The position numbers were made by a program, and so were the translations under genes. This document shows positions 1-6,029 of a stretch of DNA of 14,474 nt, in pieces. Positions within the stretch are counted from its first letter, which is position 1. Every line of letters starts with the position of its first letter. Origin of the DNA: an uncultured Treponema sp. (lineage in GTDB: Bacteria; Spirochaetota; Spirochaetia; Treponematales; Treponemataceae); assembly GCA_937923945.1 (NCBI GenBank), contig CALDWC010000049.1, forward strand, positions 1 through 14,474. Direction: 5' to 3'. The notes under the pieces are model-generated. The model worked only from the letters and a program-made list of their open reading frames with translations, ran no database searches and was not told the DNA's origin.

Positions 1-166
1 GGACGTTTAACTTCGCCGCTAAAATAGCGCGGCTCGTTAAACGGTCGACTTTTGCTACCGCAAAAGATCGCATTTTTATAGTGCCGTTTCTCGGTTCTCG
101 AAACGGCGTAAATTCAGCTTATTCGTGTGCTGAAGCACACTCAATGCTGAATTTTAAGGGACGTTT
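1..166. repeat. Array of four consecutive hairpins, non-coding
   Basis: No gene is visible in the first 247 bases. Four inverted repeats follow one another almost without gaps. Hairpin I pairs 4-11 with 36-43 (CGTTTAAC/GTTAAACG) and has an inner stem 15-21/25-33 with a two-base bulge. Hairpin II pairs 49-55 with 60-66 (CTTTTGC/GCAAAAG), extended by 46-48/68-70. Hairpin III pairs 83-90 with 100-107 (GCCGTTTC/GAAACGGC). Hairpin IV pairs 110-118 with 146-154 (AAATTCAGC/GCTGAATTT) around a perfect inner hairpin 125-130/135-140 with a TGAA loop. The octamer GGACGTTT occurs at 1-8 and again at 159-166, bracketing the block. This is what I see directly. Whether it is a dispersed repeat, a structured RNA or the tail of an upstream transcript cannot be decided here. 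Confidence 0.6.
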
Positions 167-180
167 TTCTAAAGCACTCC

Positions 181-209
181 TTGAAACTTTTTCAAAAATT
201 CTGCATAAT
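181..209 (+). promoter_or_regulatory. Predicted sigma-70 promoter of grdC-grdD
   Basis: The -35 box TTGAAA (181-186) and -10 box CATAAT (204-209) are separated by 17 bp, with TG one base before the -10 (extended -10). Transcription would start near 216, leaving a leader of about 32 nt. A short dyad TTGAAA-N3-TTTCAA (181-195) overlaps the -35 box and could be a regulator site, which is inference. The ribosome binding site GGAGG is at 239-243. Confidence 0.75.
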
Positions 210-247
210 AGAGCTACAAGACTTTTTACCGAATTTTTGGAGGATTT

Positions 248-1804
248 ATGGCAAAAGTAAGCATTAAGGGAACAAGTTACGTACTTGTTCATGCACCGAA
301 TTTATTGATTCATAACGGTTCAAACCAGACAGGAGCACGGCTCGTTGCGGATTTGAAAAATCCGGAAGATCCGAATACACAGTTTTTGAATGCAATTCCC
401 AAGCATTTGCGTTCCTATGAAGAGGCGGTAAATTATCCGCCGAACCAAGTATATATCGGCAATTTGGAACCGGAAGATTTGGAAACAATCCCCGAACCGT
501 GGTACAAAAGCCAAACGAAGGGAAATGCAATCGGTCCGTTCGGTGAAATCATCGGTGAAAAAGAGTTTTACATTTTGATGAAGCATGCGGATGTTTTTGA
601 CTTGGTTATGCTGAGTAAAGATTTTATCGCGGAATCACCGAGTTTAATCAACGCACACCCGGTTATGAAAGAGCATGATATCCAGCTGGGTGCAGGTTTT
701 GATGTGGCGGAAATCAAAAAATTGGTTGATGCACATCAGGCGGAAGGATTATATGACGGAGATAAACTGCTCGGTTGTGTAAAGCAAGCGCACGCAACTG
801 ACGAAAACTTGAGTGCCCATACTATGTTGGAAAACTTGGCGACCAAGGCTTCCGGTATTTTAGCCGCGTGGCATATTGCACACCAGGAAGGCATCAACAT
901 GGCGGACATCGACTATATTATGGAGTGTTCCGAAGAGGCTGCCGGCGATATTAACCAGCGCGGCGGTGGCAACATTGCAAAAGCGGTCGGTGAAAAATCG
1001 GGTTGTGTCAATGCATCCGGCTCCGATGTACGCGGTTTCTGTGCCGCTCCGGTTCATGCGATTATCCATGCAGCCGGTCTTGTTTCTTCGGGAATCTTTG
1101 AAAATGTTATGGTTGTTTCGGGCGGATCCGTTCCGAAACTCGGCATGAACTCAAAAGATCATGTCAAAAAAGACATTCCGCTTTTGGAAGATGTGATCGG
1201 CGGTTTTGCCGTGGTAATCGGTAAAAACGATGGCAAAAATCCGGTTATTAATACGGATATTATCGGAAAGCACACGATTTCTTCCGGTTCTTCACCGCAG
1301 GCGGTTATGTCCGTTTTGGTGTATGATCCGCTCAATGCGAACGGTATGAAAATCACCGATATTGAAAAATATTCACCGGAATTGCAGAATAAAGAAATCA
1401 CGATGCCGGCTGGTGCGGGTAACGTCCCCGAAGCAAACGTAAAAATGGTCGCAGCCTTGGCGGTTATGAAAGGACAGCTCGAAAAAGCAAATATTGCCGA
1501 GTTTGTGAAAAAACACGGCGTTATCGGTTTTGCGCCGACACAGGGGCACATTCCGTCCGGCGTTCCGTTCTTGGGACATGCCCGAAAAGCGATGTTAGCC
1601 GGAAAGATGAAAAATACGATGATTATCGGAAAGGGTAGTTTGTTCCTCGGACGTTTGACAAATCTCTTTGACGGTTTGAGCTTTTTGGTAGAGGCAAATG
1701 ACGGTAAAATCGAAGCGGCGTCAAGCGGTGATGATGCGGCAATTAAAAAGGTTGTTGCCGATGCAATGCGGGATTTAGCAAACAGTATTTTAGAAAATAA
1801 ATAA
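248..1804 (+). CDS. grdC: Glycine/sarcosine/betaine reductase protein C, beta subunit (GrdC)
   Basis: GrdC is the larger subunit of protein C of the clostridial-type reductase. With GrdD it takes the carboxymethyl-selenoether made on GrdA and releases acetyl phosphate, conserving energy. The 518-residue product is near full family length. It has a thiolase/FabH-like layout, with a cysteine in the GFCAAPVHA segment (C265) followed by a hydrophobic stretch and VMVVSGGS; assigning C265 as the FabH-type cysteine is inference. The C-terminal half has glycine-rich segments typical of GrdC (FAPTQGHIPSG, IIGKGSLFLGR). The ATG is set by GGAGG four bases upstream and by the promoter at 181-209. grdD follows after 11 bp, so the two are co-transcribed. 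The genes for selenoproteins GrdA and GrdB and for the thioredoxin system are not in the window. The family call is secure. Confidence 0.95.
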   Translation: MAKVSIKGTSYVLVHAPNLLIHNGSNQTGARLVADLKNPEDPNTQFLNAIPKHLRSYEEAVNYPPNQVYIGNLEPEDLETIPEPWYKSQTKGNAIGPFGEIIGEKEFYILMKHADVFDLVMLSKDFIAESPSLINAHPVMKEHDIQLGAGFDVAEIKKLVDAHQAEGLYDGDKLLGCVKQAHATDENLSAHTMLENLATKASGILAAWHIAHQEGINMADIDYIMECSEEAAGDINQRGGGNIAKAVGEKSGCVNASGSDVRGFCAAPVHAIIHAAGLVSSGIFENVMVVSGGSVPKLGMNSKDHVKKDIPLLEDVIGGFAVVIGKNDGKNPVINTDIIGKHTISSGSSPQAVMSVLVYDPLNANGMKITDIEKYSPELQNKEITMPAGAGNVPEANVKMVAALAVMKGQLEKANIAEFVKKHGVIGFAPTQGHIPSGVPFLGHARKAMLAGKMKNTMIIGKGSLFLGRLTNLFDGLSFLVEANDGKIEAASSGDDAAIKKVVADAMRDLANSILENK

Positions 1805-1815
1805 GGGGTGAAATT

Positions 1816-2970
1816 ATGAGTAACGAAAAAGAAAAAGTCGCTGCCATTTTTTCAAGCCTTGCCGATGCGCTGGAAACGGGTTCATTCGGTGAAAAATTTA
1901 CCATCGGTTTAACCGTTCCGGGAAGCGAACACGGTGAAGCAGAGCTGGTAAAAGCGGCTGAACTTGCCCGTAAGGCGAACAGCGACCTTGACATTGTTTT
2001 AATTGGCGGTGAAAAAGTTGACGGCTTCAAGCAGTACCCCGGAAAAACCCTTGAGGATGCGCACAAGCAAATGGAAAAACTTTTTGCGGACGGCGTCATT
2101 CAAGCAGCGGTAACGATGCACTACAATTTTCCGATGGGCGTGGCAACGGTCGGTAAGGTTATTACACCGGGACGTGGTCGTGAAATGATTCTTTCAACGA
2201 CAACCGGAACAGCCGATACAAACCGCTACAAAGCGATGCTCCTCAATGTGATTGCGGGTATTGCGACGGCAAAAGCGAACGGCATCGAAAACCCGACGGT
2301 CGGACTTTTAAATATTGACGGAATTGCATTGATTGAAAAAGCTTTGAATAAAATGGCTGAACGAGGCTATCAGATCCGTTTTACCGAATCGCAGCGGGCG
2401 GATGGCGGCGTACGCATGCGCGGAAATGACTTACTGGAAGGAACTCCGGATGTGATGATTTGCGACACGCTGACGGGAAATCTTTTGGTGAAACTCTTTT
2501 CGTCGTTCCTCACCGGCGGAAATTACGAAGCAAACGGATTCGGATACGGACCGTGCGTCGGTACGGGATATGACTACACGGTGGGAATCGTGTCGCGCGC
2601 TTCCGGTGCTCCGGTGATTGCAAATGCGTTAAAGTTTACGGCACAATCGGCACGGGGAAAACTGACAGCAATTTACGCGGACGAGTTAAAACGAGCGCGG
2701 AAAGCCGGCTTGGATGAATTGCTCGAAGATATGCCCGGTGCAAAACCGGTTGAAGCAAAGGGAGCCGATGTTTCGATGCCGCCGAAAAAAGCGGTTTCCT
2801 CCGGCATTCCGGGCATTGACGTTATCGAAATTGAAGACGCTTGCAAGGAATTGTGGAAAGCGGGAATTTACGCGGAAAGCGGCATGGGTTGTACGGGACC
2901 GGTCGTCATGGTAAGCGATGATGATCACAAAAAGAGCGTTGAAATTCTCAAAGCTGCAAACTTTATTTAA
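1816..2970 (+). CDS. grdD: Glycine/sarcosine/betaine reductase protein C, alpha subunit (GrdD)
   Basis: GrdD is the smaller subunit of protein C. In characterised clostridial enzymes a cysteine at residue 359 carries the acetyl group, which is then released by phosphate as acetyl phosphate. Here the 384-residue product has its C-terminal cysteine, in GMGCTGPV, exactly at residue 359 (codon 2890-2892), so the catalytic residue and its numbering are kept. The fold resembles PlsX-type acyltransferases (family knowledge); an early VLIGGEKVDG segment fits this. The start is supported by AAGGGGTG just upstream, and the gap from the grdC stop is 11 bp, so this is the second gene of a two-gene operon. 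A strong terminator follows 18 bases after the stop. Both subunits are intact with no frameshift or in-frame UGA. Confidence 0.95.
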   Translation: MSNEKEKVAAIFSSLADALETGSFGEKFTIGLTVPGSEHGEAELVKAAELARKANSDLDIVLIGGEKVDGFKQYPGKTLEDAHKQMEKLFADGVIQAAVTMHYNFPMGVATVGKVITPGRGREMILSTTTGTADTNRYKAMLLNVIAGIATAKANGIENPTVGLLNIDGIALIEKALNKMAERGYQIRFTESQRADGGVRMRGNDLLEGTPDVMICDTLTGNLLVKLFSSFLTGGNYEANGFGYGPCVGTGYDYTVGIVSRASGAPVIANALKFTAQSARGKLTAIYADELKRARKAGLDELLEDMPGAKPVEAKGADVSMPPKKAVSSGIPGIDVIEIEDACKELWKAGIYAESGMGCTGPVVMVSDDDHKKSVEILKAANFI

Positions 2971-2988
2971 TCTCACGGTATAAAAAAT

Positions 2989-3039
2989 AAAGCCGCCCTG
3001 TGTTGAAACGCTGTTTCCGGTACGGGGCGGCTTTTTTTT
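2989..3039. terminator. Strong intrinsic terminator after grdD, probably bidirectional
   Basis: AAAGCCGCCC (2989-2998) pairs perfectly with GGGCGGCTTT (3025-3034), and the T-run continues to 3039. A smaller hairpin GAAAC/GTTTC (3005-3009/3013-3017) sits in the loop. The A-rich left flank becomes a T-rich tail on the minus strand, so it could also stop transcripts leaving hutU, which converges from the right. Confidence 0.85.
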
Positions 3040-3060
3040 ACAATGCAAACAGTAAAGGTC

Positions 3061-3096
3061 GGCACTGATCAATTTTAGATTGAATTAATCAGTGCC
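3061..3096. repeat. Inverted repeat downstream of hutU
   Basis: Two 14-base arms, 3061-3074 and 3083-3096 (GGCACTGAT then AATT, one mismatch), enclose an 8-base loop. Neither side is followed directly by a T-run, so it is not a classical terminator. It lies in the 3' untranslated part of the hutU transcript and may protect its 3' end or pause polymerase before the terminator at 2989-3039 (inference). Confidence 0.6.
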
Positions 3097-3135
3097 TCCA
3101 TACGTGTCTTTTTTTGCAATATTCAGCGGTACGTT

Positions 3136-5166
3136 TTATTTATGGCGTTTTTCCCACGTTTTTTCTACGAGTGCCCGTACTTTCTTTTCATCTGCGAGGT
3201 ACGGAAGCGTGATGTGTCCGGCGTATTTTTTATTGTAGTCGATGCTCGTTTCGATGGAATGTTCGTTGCGTGCCCAGCTTCGTCGAGCGACACCGCCCAT
3301 AACGTCCCACATAATTGCGGACTTGATAATTTCGTCTACGCGCTTGCTGCCGTCCAACAAAAGTCCGAACCCGCCGTTGATTGACTTGCCGATACCGACA
3401 CCGCCGCCGTTATGCAAGGCAACCAAGCTCATTCCACGGGCGGCGTTACCGGCATAGCACTGCACCGCCATATCCGCCATGACGTTACTGCCGTCTTTAA
3501 TGTTAGCGGTTTCACGGAAAGGTGAATCCGTTCCGCTCACGTCGTGGTGGTCGCGCCCCATCATAACGGGACCGATTTCACCGTTGCGCACCATTTCGTT
3601 AAACTTGAGTGCAATATCGCGTCGACCTTCCGCATCTTGGTACAAAATACGGGCTTGCGTTCCGACTACGAGCTTATTCTTTTTTGCGTCCCGCACCCAA
3701 AGGTAATTGTCCCGATCTTGTCCGCGGCGTTCCGGATTTATGCAGCTCATTGCGGCAGCATCCGTTTTATCCAAGTCTTCGCTCTTGCCTGAAAGACAAA
3801 CCCAGCGGAACGGTCCGTACCCGTAATCGAAGAGTTCCGGTCCCATTAAATCTTCGACGTAGGACGGGAAAATAAATCCGTCTTTTTCATCAATACCGTT
3901 TTTGGAAACTTCTTTAACACCGGCATCGAATATTGCTTTCAAGAATGAGTTGCCGTAATCGAAAAAGTACGTGCCGCGGCTTGCAAGCGTTTTAATTAAT
4001 TCAAAGTGGTGCCGCAAAGTTTCATCAACGCGGCGACAGAACTCATCACGGTTTTCCGCAAGCATTTTGGTTCGTTCTTCAAAAGTCATTTTTTCGGGGC
4101 AATATCCGCCTTCATATGCCGCATGGCAGGAAGTTTGGTCTGAAAGTAAATCAATGTGAATCTTTTTATCAACGCAGTATTGCAGTAAATCCACAATATT
4201 TCCGTGGTAGGCGATTGAAATAGGCTTTTTCTTATCCAAGTATTCCTGTGCCGTTTTGAAAATCTTGTCGAGGTTATCCGACATTTCGTGAACCCACCCC
4301 TGCTCCAAGCGCGTGTTGATTCGCGACTTGTCGACTTCGGCAAAAATACCGACTGCATTTGCAATTTCGCAAGCTTTCGGTTGTGCGCCGCTCATGCCTC
4401 CGAGTCCCGAAGAAATAAAGAGCTTTCCGCGTAAATCGCCGTCGCCCGGAATACCGAGTTCCTTTCGTCCCGCTGTTAAAATCGTGTTGAACGTGCCGTG
4501 CACAATGCCCTGGGGTCCGATGTACATCCAGCCGCCGGCGGTCATCTGTCCATAGTTTGCAACACCCATTTCCTCGGCGATTTCCCAGTCTTTGGAGTTA
4601 TCGAACATACCGACCATGATCGAGTTTGTAATAATAACCCGCGGTGCTTCCGGCTTTGAGGGAAAAAGCCCGAGCGGATGTCCCGACTCGACTACAAGCG
4701 TTAAATCGTCCGTCAATTCTTCGAGGTATTTTTTAATGAGGCGGTATTGAAGCCAGTCGTGGCAAACGGAACCGGTTTCACCGTAGGTAACCAGCTCATA
4801 CGGGTAGAGCGCAACATCAAAATCCAAGTTGTTGTCAATCATTACCTGAAATGCTTTGCCCGCGAGACACTTTCCTTTATATTCATCAATGGGTTTACCG
4901 TAAATCAAGCCTTCCGGTCGGAATCGGTATGCATAAATTCGCCCGTACGTATACAGCTCTTCCAAAAATTCATCCGCAATCTTATCGTGTAAACTTTCCG
5001 GCAGATACCGAAGGGCGTTTTGCAGCGCTATTGCGGTTTGCGCTTTCGTTAAATGAAAACCGCGACTCGGCGCACGCCGAATTCCTTGCTGAAACGTCGG
5101 AGGCGGCGGCAATGTCGCATCCAGCTTTATCGTCAGTGCCTGACCGATTTTTTCATTCGTAATCAT
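3136..5166 (-). CDS. hutU: Urocanate hydratase, long (eukaryote-like) form
   Basis: Urocanase adds water to urocanate to give imidazolone propionate, the second step of histidine breakdown, using tightly bound NAD. The product has 676 residues, about 120 longer than the usual bacterial enzyme (about 555) and the size of the animal UROC1 type. Family segments are clear: YGQMTAGGWMYIGPQG at about 205-220, SGLGGMSGAQPKA at about 253-265, GRDHHDVSGTDSPF at about 537-550 and HNGGGVGIGKS at about 585-594. The place of the classical FQGLPARICW signature reads TQARILYQD (503-511), without its cysteine. The start is supported by AGAGGTG (5173-5179 on the plus strand) and a near-consensus promoter upstream. 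The gene stands alone, and no other hut gene is in the window. It converges on grdCD. Confidence 0.93.
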   Translation of the reverse strand: MITNEKIGQALTIKLDATLPPPPTFQQGIRRAPSRGFHLTKAQTAIALQNALRYLPESLHDKIADEFLEELYTYGRIYAYRFRPEGLIYGKPIDEYKGKCLAGKAFQVMIDNNLDFDVALYPYELVTYGETGSVCHDWLQYRLIKKYLEELTDDLTLVVESGHPLGLFPSKPEAPRVIITNSIMVGMFDNSKDWEIAEEMGVANYGQMTAGGWMYIGPQGIVHGTFNTILTAGRKELGIPGDGDLRGKLFISSGLGGMSGAQPKACEIANAVGIFAEVDKSRINTRLEQGWVHEMSDNLDKIFKTAQEYLDKKKPISIAYHGNIVDLLQYCVDKKIHIDLLSDQTSCHAAYEGGYCPEKMTFEERTKMLAENRDEFCRRVDETLRHHFELIKTLASRGTYFFDYGNSFLKAIFDAGVKEVSKNGIDEKDGFIFPSYVEDLMGPELFDYGYGPFRWVCLSGKSEDLDKTDAAAMSCINPERRGQDRDNYLWVRDAKKNKLVVGTQARILYQDAEGRRDIALKFNEMVRNGEIGPVMMGRDHHDVSGTDSPFRETANIKDGSNVMADMAVQCYAGNAARGMSLVALHNGGGVGIGKSINGGFGLLLDGSKRVDEIIKSAIMWDVMGGVARRSWARNEHSIETSIDYNKKYAGHITLPYLADEKKVRALVEKTWEKRHK

Positions 5167-5199
5167 ACAATCACCTCTTAAATAGTAAAATGATAAATG

Positions 5200-5246
5200 A
5201 TTATAGAACGTAAAATTTATATTTTCAAGCCCTCATTGAAAATATA
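5200..5246 (-). promoter_or_regulatory. hutU promoter with a perfect inverted repeat over the -35 box
   Basis: Read on the minus strand, the -35 box TTGAAA (5223-5228) and a perfect -10 box TATAAT (5200-5205) are spaced by 17 bp. Transcription should start near 5193, about 27 nt before the ATG. A perfect inverted repeat, TATATTTTCAA (5218-5228), 7-base spacer, TTGAAAATATA (5236-5246), covers the -35 box and the region just upstream. Such a symmetric site is what a dimeric transcription factor would bind. The identity of any regulator is unknown. Confidence 0.8.
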
Positions 5247-5514
5247 CCATAAAATCGGTAGAATTTCTATTCACCGAAGCTGTTTTGCCTAAAACGCAAC
5301 ATGTTTTATCCGCATGTGACGTCCCCGCATCTTCGCAAAGCAATGCGGTAACCGTATGAGGTTTGCGGGGACGGAGGGAAAACCGCTTTTATTTTTTTCC
5401 GCACACCGATGGTTTTATTTTGAATACGTTCTGTGCGTTCGGCGGTTACCATATGAACATTGATGCGCAGAAAAAATTCTTCGCAGTAAAATGTATTTCG
5501 TTTTGAAAAACTAC
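5247..5514. other. Structured non-coding stretch between hutU and the small exported protein gene
   Basis: I see no credible gene here. A perfect 10-bp inverted repeat CGTCCCCGCA/TGCGGGGACG (5320-5329/5364-5373) encloses a 34-base loop with its own small CGCA/TGCG stem (5334-5337/5344-5347). A weaker ACATG/CATGT hairpin precedes it (5299-5303/5313-5317). A 14-base motif CGGTAACCGTATGA at 5346-5359 recurs as CGGTTACCATATGA at 5443-5456, two mismatches, 97 bases apart and in the same orientation. A T-rich stretch follows at about 5387-5399. It could be a small RNA, a decayed repeat or a regulatory region. Confidence 0.45.
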
Positions 5515-5543
5515 TTGAAACATTTTTGCATTTCGATTATTAT
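5515..5543 (+). promoter_or_regulatory. Predicted sigma-70 promoter of the small exported protein gene
   Basis: TTGAAA (5515-5520) and TATTAT (5538-5543) are exactly 17 bp apart. Transcription should begin near 5550, just before the ribosome binding site AGGAG (5551-5555). The ATG at 5563 would then have a leader of only about 13 nt. The promoter position also rules out the longer in-frame ATG at 5491. Confidence 0.7.
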
Positions 5544-5562
5544 ACCGATAAGGAGTTTAATA

Positions 5563-5916
5563 ATGAAAAAAATTTCTTTGGCTTTGTTTTTTAGTTTGGC
5601 GTTGATGTTCGGACTCGCTGCAGCCACCGAGACCACGACGGAAAAAATCGCCGTTGACGGTCGGAGCAATGCGTATATTTATGTTACAAAAATTTACGAT
5701 TCGGAATATTGGGCGGAGTTTTTTATAGTATACGAAGAAAACTCAAAAACTTTCGATGAAGCGGAAACCGAAAAAATTTTGTATGAGTTTATCTCAAACT
5801 ACAAAGTTGAACACAAGTATTCACGCGTTGAAGTTGAAGACTTGGAAGCAGCCCGCCAAACGGACAATGTTACCCGAGTGACCAAACGGGTAATTTTTAG
5901 ACAAATCCGCAAATAA
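5563..5916 (+). CDS. Small exported protein of unknown function (117 residues)
   Basis: I do not recognise this protein. The first ~21 residues are a clear signal peptide: a lysine pair, a hydrophobic core (SLALFFSLALMFGLAAA) and a small-residue cleavage region, with TETTTEK starting the mature part. There is no lipobox cysteine and no later membrane segment, so a soluble periplasmic or secreted protein is expected. The mature part of about 95 residues is charged, with alternating polar and aromatic residues (AYIYVTKIYDSEYWAEFFIVYEE) suggesting beta strands, then an acidic helix and a basic tail ending RQIRK. An in-frame ATG at 5491 would bury the signal peptide and lies upstream of the promoter, so 5563 with AGGAG is preferred. 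The gene is monocistronic, ending in its own terminator. Confidence 0.75.
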   Translation: MKKISLALFFSLALMFGLAAATETTTEKIAVDGRSNAYIYVTKIYDSEYWAEFFIVYEENSKTFDEAETEKILYEFISNYKVEHKYSRVEVEDLEAARQTDNVTRVTKRVIFRQIRK

Positions 5917-5937
5917 CGAACACGCTTTTCGAGCAAC

Positions 5938-5970
5938 AGCTACAGGCGACACGCGTCTGTAGCTTTTTTT
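5938..5970 (+). terminator. Intrinsic terminator after the small exported protein gene
   Basis: AGCTACAG (5938-5945) pairs with CTGTAGCT (5957-5964), and a run of T follows to 5970. A short inner GCG/CGC pairing is possible. It separates this gene from the sda operon. Confidence 0.85.
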
Positions 5971-5992
5971 ATGGAAACATCGATTAATGGTT

Positions 5993-5998
5993 TAAAAT
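5993..5998 (+). promoter_or_regulatory. Candidate -10 box for the sda operon
   Basis: The terminator at 5938-5970 forces a promoter into the 59 bases before sdaAB. TAAAAT (5993-5998) is the best -10 match, but no good -35 box lies at the right distance. This is tentative. Confidence 0.3.
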
Positions 5999-6029
5999 TG
6001 TTTCACAATATGAGGGAGAAATCCGAATT

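Noticed and set aside
1..247. Glycine riboswitch or SECIS element upstream of grdC
   Set aside because: The predicted grdC leader is only about 32 nt, the hairpins lie upstream of the promoter, and they lack the conserved glycine-aptamer purine motifs. grdC and grdD have no in-frame UGA that would need a SECIS element.
1159..1551. 130-codon minus-strand frame inside grdC
   Set aside because: Shadow of the grdC reading frame; no start signals and no independent support.
5491..5562. Upstream in-frame ATG giving a 141-residue version of the small exported protein
   Set aside because: It lies upstream of the predicted promoter, has no ribosome binding site, and would put 24 residues in front of a clear signal peptide.
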